From CAYVQB01 sp964453985 (lineage in GTDB: Bacteria; Babelota; Babeliae; Babelales; UASB340), in contig CAYVQB010000047.1 of NCBI GenBank assembly GCA_964453985.1, forward strand, positions 1-7,079: 7,079 nt of DNA. Reading direction: 5' to 3'. Each line of letters begins with the position of its first letter. Position 1 is the stretch's first letter. Shown here in pieces: positions 1 to 4,885 of this stretch. The translations under genes and the position numbers were made by a program. The notes under the pieces were generated by a model. It made no database searches and was not told the origin of the DNA. It worked only from the letters and a program-made list of their open reading frames with translations.

Positions 1-1
1 T

Positions 2-646
2 ATATTCAATAAAAGAAGAAGCTATAAAGAAATTAAAAGTAATTTAGAAAAAACAAAAGAAGAAAACGAAGCTCTTGTCTTAGAAAATCTCAAATTAAAA
101 GAGACGCTAAGACAAACAGAGCTTAGTGATGACCTGATAAAATTTCAAGAAAGATATGACTTACAAAATAAAATATTTACTAAAATCTTGGTAAAAAATA
201 TAACATCACAAGAACATTATTTTTTGATCAACAAAGGCTCCCGCGACGGAGTCAAAAAAGATATGGCAGCTATTTATAAGTTCCAGCTTGTTGGCAAAGT
301 TGTGGATGTTAATAGTTTTTATAGCAAAATTTTGTTAATAACAGATAAAAACTGCAAGGTCTCTGTTTTTGCAAATAATACAGGCGCCCAAGGCATTATT
401 GTTGGTAAAAATAAGATTAATAAATGCGATATGGCCTATGTTAGTCATTTATCCAAGCTTGAAAATGACGATCTTATAATATCCAGTGGCCAAGGCTTAA
501 TATTTCCCGAAGGGTTTTGTTTAGGAACAATTAAAAAGTTTAGGACCTGTGAGCTTTATCATAAAGTCAGGATTGAGCCTTTGATTGATTTAAATCATAT
601 TAAATATTGTTTACTAACAGATCAAGAAAAGATGTCATTTTTTTAG
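2..646 (+). CDS. mreC: MreC rod-shape-determining protein (5' end outside window)
   Basis: The frame is open from the left edge to the TAG at 644-646, so 214 C-terminal residues are visible and the true start lies outside. A TTG at 188 is inside the gene, not its start. Visible residues 1-60 are charged and rich in E, K, L and N, as expected for the periplasmic coiled coil that follows the membrane anchor. The rest matches the MreC beta-sandwich core: INKGSRDGVKKDM, LVGKVVDV, KILLITD, GAQGIIVG and the late ISSGQGLIFPEGFCLGTI block are all in family order. MreC is an inner-membrane scaffold linking MreB to the cell-wall elongation machinery. No mreD follows within the window. The identification is confident from motif order; the N-terminal membrane segment cannot be checked here. 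Confidence 0.9.
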   Translation: MFNKRRSYKEIKSNLEKTKEENEALVLENLKLKETLRQTELSDDLIKFQERYDLQNKIFTKILVKNITSQEHYFLINKGSRDGVKKDMAAIYKFQLVGKVVDVNSFYSKILLITDKNCKVSVFANNTGAQGIIVGKNKINKCDMAYVSHLSKLENDDLIISSGQGLIFPEGFCLGTIKKFRTCELYHKVRIEPLIDLNHIKYCLLTDQEKMSFF

Positions 647-697
647 GCCCTGGTGCATACGCACTGGGCTACCTCATGATGGCTAGCTTCCGCTAGC
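647..697. repeat. Two adjacent GC-rich hairpins after mreC
   Basis: Immediately after the mreC stop, GCCC (647-650) pairs with GGGC (666-669) and GTGC (653-656) with GCAC (661-664) around loop ATAC, with a small bulge. A second hairpin has GCTAGC at 682-687 and 692-697 around TTCC. No T-run follows, so this is not a textbook intrinsic terminator, though it may protect or end the mreC mRNA. It is markedly GC-richer than its surroundings and could be a dispersed palindromic element. Confidence 0.4.
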
Positions 698-711
698 ATT
701 TAGGCACCCCA

Positions 712-969
712 TTATATACCCAACTTCTTAAAAAGATCTTTCACATTTTTGGCTTTAACGAGATACTTACGCGCTTCAATATTCTTAATAGCTTGTAACG
801 TTTTGTGGTTTGGTATAAATCTAAACTGAAAAATATTTTCTAATAACTTAAGTATCTTTCGTATCATTTTACTAAACATAATATTAATTATAGCCCTTAT
901 ATCTAATTCCTCTATTTTTAATAAAATTTTACATCTAAAGCTCACATTCAAAGACAGAAAAACCAACAA
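712..969 (-). pseudogene. Degenerate RelB/DinJ-like antitoxin remnant
   Basis: The frame ends at TAA (712-714) and is open back to a stop near 1003, but it contains no ATG in a plausible start position; the only early start is a TTG at 967-969 inside a terminator stem. The C-terminal half reads like a RelB/DinJ antitoxin: FIPNHKTLQAIKN followed by ARKYLVKAKNVKDLFKKLGI, matching the family's IPN.ET..AI and final 'DLFKKLG' blocks. Upstream, LLKIEELDIRAIINIMFSKMI resembles the ribbon-helix-helix part, with an unusual insertion before FIPN and no clear N-terminal beta strand. No RelE-like toxin follows at lower coordinates, where mreC ends. It is best read as an orphan, decaying antitoxin. A divergent functional protein with a TTG start is less likely. 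Confidence 0.5.
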
Positions 970-992
970 AAGCTGGTCTTTCTGTCTTTTTT
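950..992 (+). terminator. Intrinsic terminator
   Basis: An 11-bp perfect stem (AAAGACAGAAA at 950-960 with TTTCTGTCTTT at 979-989) continues as ACCA/TGGT after one mismatch and is followed by six Ts (987-992), giving + strand orientation. It lies just upstream of the first tRNA gene and insulates it from readthrough of the mreC side. Confidence 0.75.
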
Positions 993-993
993 C

Positions 994-1002
994 TGGTACA
1001 AA
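994..1002 (+). promoter_or_regulatory. Possible extended -10 promoter for tRNA-Arg(TCG)
   Basis: TGG followed by TACAAA (997-1002) resembles an extended -10 element 14 nt before the tRNA. It resembles the stronger TGGTATAAT at 1267-1275. No good -35 is seen. Confidence 0.3.
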
Positions 1003-1015
1003 TTAATTATTAAAT

Positions 1016-1092
1016 GCGCCCGTAGCTCAATTGGATAGAGTCACGGACTTCGAATCCGGAGGTTGCAGGTTCGAGTCCTGCCGGGCGCACCA
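1016..1092 (+). tRNA. tRNA-Arg (anticodon TCG)
   Basis: This is a complete 77-nt cloverleaf with encoded CCA. The acceptor GCGCCCG pairs with CGGGCGC (1082-1088). The D arm is GCTC/GAGT, and the T arm is GCAGG/CCTGC with loop TTCGAGT. The anticodon loop CTTCGAA places TCG at 1050-1052, reading CGA (arginine). The anticodon stem ACGGA/TCCGG has an A·G mismatch at its outer position (27-43); all other stems pair. Confidence 0.95.
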
Positions 1093-1094
1093 GT

Positions 1095-1136
1095 CATTTC
1101 CTGCAGAAATGCCTGGCAGGCCAGCCTACGCATTTC
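1095..1136. repeat. GC-rich hairpin element between the two tRNAs
   Basis: GAAATGC (1106-1112) pairs with GCATTTC (1130-1136), enclosing CTGG-CAGG-CCAG (1113-1124). A competing hairpin CATTTC/GAAATG at 1095-1111 shares one arm. Such overlapping palindromes suggest a mobile palindromic repeat or an RNA-processing signal in the tRNA transcript. No T-run follows. Confidence 0.35.
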
Positions 1137-1183
1137 GATAATTACAGCAGGCGAGCCAAATCTCTTAATATAAAAACTTAAAC

Positions 1184-1260
1184 GTGCCTATAGCTCAGGT
1201 GGATAGAGCGAACGATTCCTAATCGTTAGGCCGCAGGTTCGAGTCCTGCTAGGCACACCA
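1184..1260 (+). tRNA. tRNA-Arg (anticodon CCT)
   Basis: This is a complete 77-nt cloverleaf with encoded CCA. The acceptor GTGCCTA pairs with TAGGCAC, the D arm is GCTC/GAGC, and the anticodon stem AACGA/TCGTT pairs fully. The loop TTCCTAA has CCT at 1218-1220, reading AGG (arginine). The T arm is GCAGG/CCTGC. All stems pair. It lies 91 nt downstream of the other tRNA-Arg and may be co-transcribed with it. Confidence 0.96.
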
Positions 1261-1266
1261 TATTCC

Positions 1267-1275
1267 TGGTATAAT
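1267..1275 (+). promoter_or_regulatory. Extended -10 promoter (TGG-TATAAT)
   Basis: A perfect TATAAT at 1270-1275 is preceded by TGn (1267-1269), a classical extended -10. It would start transcription near 1282, ahead of the Shine-Dalgarno at 1305 of the small gene that follows. No clear -35 is present, as is usual for extended -10 promoters. Confidence 0.55.
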
Positions 1276-1315
1276 TACTATGAAAATAAAATCTTTATCA
1301 AAAAAGGAGAAAGAC

Positions 1316-1511
1316 GTGCCTGCAAAAAAAAGATTTTCAACGACTAATAATCGATATTACCAAGCATGAACATACTACACTCAAGATGATGGCTGCGATT
1401 TTGAATAGGAGTATTCACTCTATAATTACCGAAGCGATTTCAACCCAAATTAAAGGGTTTAATGGGATTGAAGACATTGAAAAAATAAAAGCACGAAACG
1501 GTAATAGCTAA
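1316..1511 (+). pseudogene. Frameshifted small ribbon-helix-helix-like protein (antitoxin type)
   Basis: AAGGAG (1304-1309) lies 6-7 nt before a GTG at 1316. That frame gives MPAKKRF and soon stops at 1367. The next frame, from about 1335 to the TAA at 1509-1511, reads RLIIDITKHEHTTLKMMAAI, then a helix ending in TEAISTQIKGF. This has the layout of ParD/CopG-like ribbon-helix-helix antitoxins: a short beta strand (LIIDI), then two helices. The two parts are offset by one base, and an A8 run (1324-1331) lies between them. Removing one A gives a continuous protein of 64 residues beginning MPAKKDFQRL. It is either a recent frameshift, a sequencing homopolymer error, or a gene rescued by slippage on the A-tract. 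No toxin gene follows; a terminator comes 32 nt later. Confidence 0.55.
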
Positions 1512-1542
1512 AATCTACTACATTTATTATTAATACCAACCA

Positions 1543-1584
1543 AAAAAGAAGCGAGCAACTTTTAATAGTTACTCGCTTCTTTTA
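1543..1584. terminator. Bidirectional intrinsic terminator
   Basis: AAAAGAAGCGAG (1544-1555) pairs perfectly with CTCGCTTCTTTT (1572-1583), and AACT/AGTT continue the stem after one mismatch. On the - strand a run of six Ts follows (the A-run at 1542-1547), ending the GNAT-VOC transcript. On the + strand TTTT at 1580-1583 ends the small antitoxin-like gene. Confidence 0.8.
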
Positions 1585-1634
1585 ATTTACCAAAAAATCT
1601 GGCGGTGCTTAATGGTGCAGACAATTTTTCAGTG

Positions 1635-2945
1635 TTATTTATTGCTAAACTCTATGAGTTCAACAAGAGCGCCATCATGAATAATCATTGCCGCTCTAAC
1701 TCCACCGGAAGGCACACCAGGTTCAAGCAAAATCTCTTTGCCCTTGAGTGCCTCATCAAGGTCGTCAACTTCAAACGCAATATGAGGAACTTTTCTTACA
1801 ATGTCTGGAACCGGGCAATCATCTTCAAATCTAATCCACTCGATTCCATATGGACTTGTTTCAAAACCAGTTACATACACTTTTAGGTGTTCGTAGTGAT
1901 ACTCTCCTTGGCGTGATTCAGTATAAGGAATTCCAAGATGGTGATAACGCCAGCCACGCTCAGCAATTGCGGCAGGCGGCTCATGTTTTAATCTCTTACG
2001 GGTTAAACAATCTTCAGATTCCATAAATTTCTTTTCGGTCATATTTCCATCCTTAATTTTAACCAACCGTTCTGCTTCTTTCTGCAAAATATCTGACTGA
2101 TCAACTTTGTATTTCATAAAAATCCAATGTTCCGGATTTTGCTTGAAATAAGGTTCTTGAATTGAATCGTGATCTTGTGTGAAGCCCCATGCCGTGTAGG
2201 CCTTTTGTGCAATTTCATTCGTTATGTGCGTTGAAAGAAAGATGCGTTTAGTTTGAGGAATAATTTTTAAAATTGAACTCATCAGAAGTTTTCCCAGCCC
2301 CCGGTTTTGTGCTGAAAAATCAACGGCAAAGCTTGGGGATTTAATATCACCAAATGGATATTCGGGTGTAATGAAAAATTCTATAAATCCAAGCAATGTT
2401 TTTCTTTCCCCATCTTTGGCGGTTACAAAAAAATGTAAATCTGGACTACTACCAAACTTTGAATAATCCATGGTATAGATCTGCTTGAGAGGCAAAGCCA
2501 TTAACATTTCAGCTTTTTTCCAATCTTTTGCTGAAAGCGCATCCTTGAAATTTTGCCATTCAACTTCTTGTGGGCTATTTTTAAAAAGGGCATCAAATGG
2601 TTTGCAATATTCCTCGTGTGTTTTTTTGTCTGAATACGCTTTTAGAAATGCTATTTCTACGGGGGTGTAGGCGGCGCATGCAATGTCACAAAAGCTTTTC
2701 ATGGTTGAGGCAAATTCTGGCGATTGCAGTGTGAACTTCTTCCATTCCAGAATAACTGGCCTACCAAATTTATCCTTAGCATTAAATGCGTCTGATGGTT
2801 TTGATTCGGTTATCGTATCAACGTGCTTTAACCAAGCGGATGCTTTTTGTACATCATTTTTATTATTCATTCTTTTCCTTACAACAAAATAAGTAATACC
2901 AATCCCCAATATGAAGAGTGGTAGAAGATATTTTCCATAATTCAT
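1635..2945 (-). CDS. Membrane-anchored GNAT N-acetyltransferase fused to a VOC-family domain
   Basis: Taken from ATG 2945 (AAAAGGA 8 nt upstream), the protein has 436 residues. Residues 6-22 are a hydrophobic helix followed by RKR, so a single membrane anchor with the rest cytosolic is expected. Residues about 27-170 are unassigned. Residues about 180-275 form a GNAT fold: the acetyl-CoA loop QNRGLG is at 213-218 and AYTAWGF at 249-255. Residues 302-436 are a VOC/glyoxalase-like domain (HHLGIPYTE, HLKVYVTGFETSPYGIEW, PHIAFEVDDLDEAL, LVELIEF). Substrates are unknown. An internal ATG at 2042 has its own AAGGA 7 nt upstream, so the VOC domain may also be made alone (135 aa). An alternative start at 2870, with a strong AAGGA, would drop the membrane helix. 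The frame continues upstream to 3089 but overlaps the SDR remnant, so that extension is rejected. It is the last gene of the former ABC-F/SDR series. Confidence 0.8.
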   Translation of the reverse strand: MNYGKYLLPLFILGIGITYFVVRKRMNNKNDVQKASAWLKHVDTITESKPSDAFNAKDKFGRPVILEWKKFTLQSPEFASTMKSFCDIACAAYTPVEIAFLKAYSDKKTHEEYCKPFDALFKNSPQEVEWQNFKDALSAKDWKKAEMLMALPLKQIYTMDYSKFGSSPDLHFFVTAKDGERKTLLGFIEFFITPEYPFGDIKSPSFAVDFSAQNRGLGKLLMSSILKIIPQTKRIFLSTHITNEIAQKAYTAWGFTQDHDSIQEPYFKQNPEHWIFMKYKVDQSDILQKEAERLVKIKDGNMTEKKFMESEDCLTRKRLKHEPPAAIAERGWRYHHLGIPYTESRQGEYHYEHLKVYVTGFETSPYGIEWIRFEDDCPVPDIVRKVPHIAFEVDDLDEALKGKEILLEPGVPSGGVRAAMIIHDGALVELIEFSNK

Positions 2946-3012
2946 TAGGTTTTTCCTTTTCATCTTATGTAGTAATACCATCACGTGAGCAATGGCATTA
3001 CCTTTTTTAATG

Positions 3013-3226
3013 CTACATTCTAAATCCACCATTAACCCAAAGTCGTTGTCCAGTAATCCAACGCGCCTGGTTTGAAGCCATAAAAGCAACCGCTTCAGCT
3101 ATTTCGCCTGGTTGCCCAATTCGATTCAATGGAATCATATCGTTTAAACTTTTTTCAAATTTTTTATCAATCCAACCTGTTTGCACAGGACCTGGGGAAA
3201 TGATGTTTACCCGAATTCCATACTTA
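3013..3226 (-). pseudogene. SDR oxidoreductase, C-terminal fragment (cut off by IS982)
   Basis: Read on the - strand, this fragment gives YGIRVNIISPGPVQTGWI, then PLNRIGQPGEIAEAVAFMAS and finally TGQRLWVNGGFRM with TAG at 3013-3015. These are the typical C-terminal blocks of classical short-chain dehydrogenases: the RVN..SPGP motif after the active-site helix, then the GQPGEIA and LWVNGG end. It has no start or ribosome-binding site of its own. Joining it to the 5' fragment at 4230-4885, with one copy of the 6-bp duplication, restores ELGK-YGIRVN without any frame change. The stop is 67 nt before the GNAT-VOC start. Confidence 0.9.
3221..3226. repeat. Target site duplication, left copy (TACTTA)
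   Basis: TACTTA directly abuts the left inverted repeat of the IS and is repeated at 4230-4235. Confidence 0.85.
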
Positions 3227-3258
3227 ACGCGAACTCGATAATTAAATAGATCTGTTAA

Positions 3259-3323
3259 AAAGCTCCTTTTTCTATTATTTTTAAATTAACAAAAAAAAGT
3301 TTAAAAAAAGAAAAAGGAGCTTT
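3259..3323 (+). promoter_or_regulatory. RBS-sequestering hairpin of the transposase
   Basis: A 15-bp perfect inverted repeat (3259-3273 with 3309-3323) covers AAGGAG and stops exactly at the base before the transposase ATG (3324). Transcripts entering from outside the IS would hide the ribosome-binding site. A possible internal -10, TATTAT at 3273-3278, would start transcripts after the left arm and leave the site open. No convincing -35 is seen. Confidence 0.6.
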
Positions 3324-4214
3324 ATGTTATTAACAACTATTTTTTTCCATATTGATGAATTTTGCAAGCAATATGATAAATTTATTTCAAAAAAAATCTT
3401 AAAATCAAAAACAACAAGTAAGGCTGGACGACCTAAAACAATGCACTTAAGTGAGGTTATGACTATTTGCGTGTGCTTTCAGCGTTCTGGTTACCAAACG
3501 TTTAAAAGATATTATCAAGATTACGTTTGTGTTGTAATGAGAAAAGATTTTTCAAACCTTATTAATTATAATCGATTTGTAGAAAGAATGAAAGAAGCCG
3601 CAATTCCATTGGCATTATTTGCTGCGTCTCGAAATAGCAAAAACATCACAGGAATATCATTTATAGACTCTACTAAACTAACTGTTTGCAAAAATCTTCG
3701 TATTAGTTCTCATAAAGTCTTTAAAGGAATTGCTAATAGAGGTAAATCGTCTACAGGATGGTTCTATGGGTTTAAACTTCATATTATTATTAATCATCTT
3801 GGTGAGATAATTAATTTTTGGATAACTTCTGGAAACGTTGATGATAAAAACCCAAAACTTATTGATCGAATAACAAAAAACATATATGGGTTATTGCTTG
3901 GAGACAAAGGATACGTTTCACAAGCCTTATTTGAAAACCTTTTCAATAAAGGCATTAAACTCATTACTGGAATAAGAAAAAACATGAAAAACAAATTAGT
4001 AGAACTTTACGAAAAACTTCTTTTAAGAAAAAGGAATATCATTGAATCGACAAATAATCTTCTGAAAAACACTTTTAAAATTGAGCATTCTAGGCATCGA
4101 TGTTTACATAATTTTTTAGCAAATGCCTTTGCTGCAATTACGGCATACTCTTATCATGAAAATAAACCATCTATTGGAAGTCAGCTTTTAGACGAACTTT
4201 CTACGCTTTTATAA
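3324..4214 (+). CDS. IS982-family transposase
   Basis: This is a 296-residue DDE transposase, the usual length for IS982. Recognisable blocks are LSEVMTICVCFQRSGYQTFKRYY near residue 45, YNRFVERM, FIDSTKLTVC (catalytic D), HKVFKGIANRGKSS, GWFYGFKLH, GNVDDKNP, LLGDKGYVS (catalytic D), LITGIRKNMKNK, and LLLRKRNIIEST with the catalytic E, followed by EHSRHR. It starts at an ATG 5 nt after AAGGAG, although that site sits in a hairpin. The TAA stop (4212-4214) lies within the right inverted repeat. No frameshift or stop interrupts it, so it is probably functional. Its low GC differs from the flanking SDR and ABC-F genes. Confidence 0.95.
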   Translation: MLLTTIFFHIDEFCKQYDKFISKKILKSKTTSKAGRPKTMHLSEVMTICVCFQRSGYQTFKRYYQDYVCVVMRKDFSNLINYNRFVERMKEAAIPLALFAASRNSKNITGISFIDSTKLTVCKNLRISSHKVFKGIANRGKSSTGWFYGFKLHIIINHLGEIINFWITSGNVDDKNPKLIDRITKNIYGLLLGDKGYVSQALFENLFNKGIKLITGIRKNMKNKLVELYEKLLLRKRNIIESTNNLLKNTFKIEHSRHRCLHNFLANAFAAITAYSYHENKPSIGSQLLDELSTLL

Positions 4215-4215
4215 T
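4187..4215 (+). promoter_or_regulatory. Possible outward promoter at the IS right end
   Basis: A perfect TATAAT (4210-4215) overlaps the right inverted repeat, with TTTAGA (4187-4192, four of six consensus bases) 17 nt upstream. It would point out of the IS, antisense to the SDR and ABC-F genes. AT-rich composition makes chance occurrence possible. Confidence 0.3.
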
Positions 4216-4229
4216 TATCGAGTTCGCGT

Positions 4230-4235
4230 TACTTA
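4230..4235. repeat. Target site duplication, right copy (TACTTA)
   Basis: This is the second copy of the 6-bp duplication, directly abutting the right inverted repeat of the IS. Confidence 0.85.
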
Positions 4236-4885
4236 CCAAGTTCATGAGCAGCGCTCCGAGAATAACTCTCGATAGCAAGTTTGCTTGCGCCATACGAAAC
4301 ATCTCCCGGATATGGACCATGCGCTCCATCGGAGCTGATGTTAACAATGCTACCATCACATTTTTTTTTGGCGATGAACCGTTTGGCATATTCGGACATG
4401 GCCAAAAGCGTTGCTCGTGCATTGACTTGAAATGGATGATCAAATGTTTTTTGAGTAGAAGATAGGATGGTGTCAGTAGTATCGAGTGCTGTGGTTAGTC
4501 CGTCATCTTCATGTGGTGCATTTGTTGCTGCATTGTTTATCAAGACTTGAACGGTTCCAAATGTTTGCTCCGCTTTATCAAAGAGCTTTGTTATAAATAA
4601 CGGATCTGATAAATCACCCTCAAGCCCATCAGCTTGAACCCCATATGAACGGATTTTTTCCAAAACCATATCTAACGACAGAGAATTGTAATGCTAGTAC
4701 AACTCTGCACCCGGTTCCTTAGGAATATCCTTTGATTTTAGCGGTGCACCGCAATATCCATGCAAAAAAATCTTTGAGCCTTGTTTAGCAAAGCTTTCAG
4801 CGATTGCAGCACCTATGCCACAAGGATTATTTGCTCCCGTTATTAAGACAACTTTATCTTTTAAACCAAACAAATCTGTAATCAT
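4230..4885 (-). pseudogene. SDR oxidoreductase, N-terminal fragment with premature amber stop
   Basis: This is the 5' three quarters of a classical NAD(P)-dependent short-chain dehydrogenase. The cofactor loop TGANNPCGIG is near residue 17, LINNAATN is the NNAG-type motif, SIVNISSDGA holds the catalytic serine, and YGASK is the catalytic YxxxK. The ATG (4883-4885) overlaps the ABC-F stop as ATGA, implying translational coupling. A TAG at 4694-4696 interrupts the frame after GAELY. The frame resumes unchanged (HYNSLSL and onward), so this is a point mutation, not a frameshift. The gene is then cut after ELGK by IS982. Without either lesion it would encode 287 residues. The substrate cannot be told. 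The stretches on either side of the amber codon could look like separate small genes but are one broken gene. Confidence 0.9.

Larger units (their letters stand above)
3227..4229 (+). mobile_element. Complete IS982-family insertion sequence, 1003 bp
   Basis: The ends are 18-bp perfect inverted repeats beginning with AC (3227-3244 and 4212-4229, ACGCGAACTCGATAATTA). They are flanked by a 6-bp direct duplication. The element carries one intact transposase gene in the + direction, opposite to the gene it interrupts. Size, AC termini and transposase all fit IS982. Perfect repeats, perfect duplication and an open transposase argue for a recent and possibly active insertion. Confidence 0.93.

Noticed and set aside
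188..646. MreC as a complete gene starting at TTG 188
   Set aside because: The frame is open and coding-like to the left edge, and the family needs a membrane anchor and coiled coil upstream.
1605..1886. + strand ORF opposite the VOC domain
   Set aside because: It is an antisense shadow of the VOC coding region and shows no recognisable motif.
2981..2988. 8-bp palindrome TCACGTGA upstream of GNAT-VOC as an operator
   Set aside because: It is too short and single, and no matching regulator is seen; chance is a sufficient explanation.
2946..3089. N-terminal extension of the GNAT-VOC protein to 3089
   Set aside because: It overlaps the C-terminal part of the SDR in another frame. A good ribosome-binding site and a membrane helix support the start at 2945.
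4229..4669. A separate 146-residue dehydrogenase gene
   Set aside because: It is the same frame as the upstream piece beyond an amber codon, lacks its own ribosome-binding site, and ends only because of the IS.
4694..4696. TAG as a reassigned sense codon
   Set aside because: mreC and the SDR itself end with TAG at the family-expected position, so TAG acts as a stop here.
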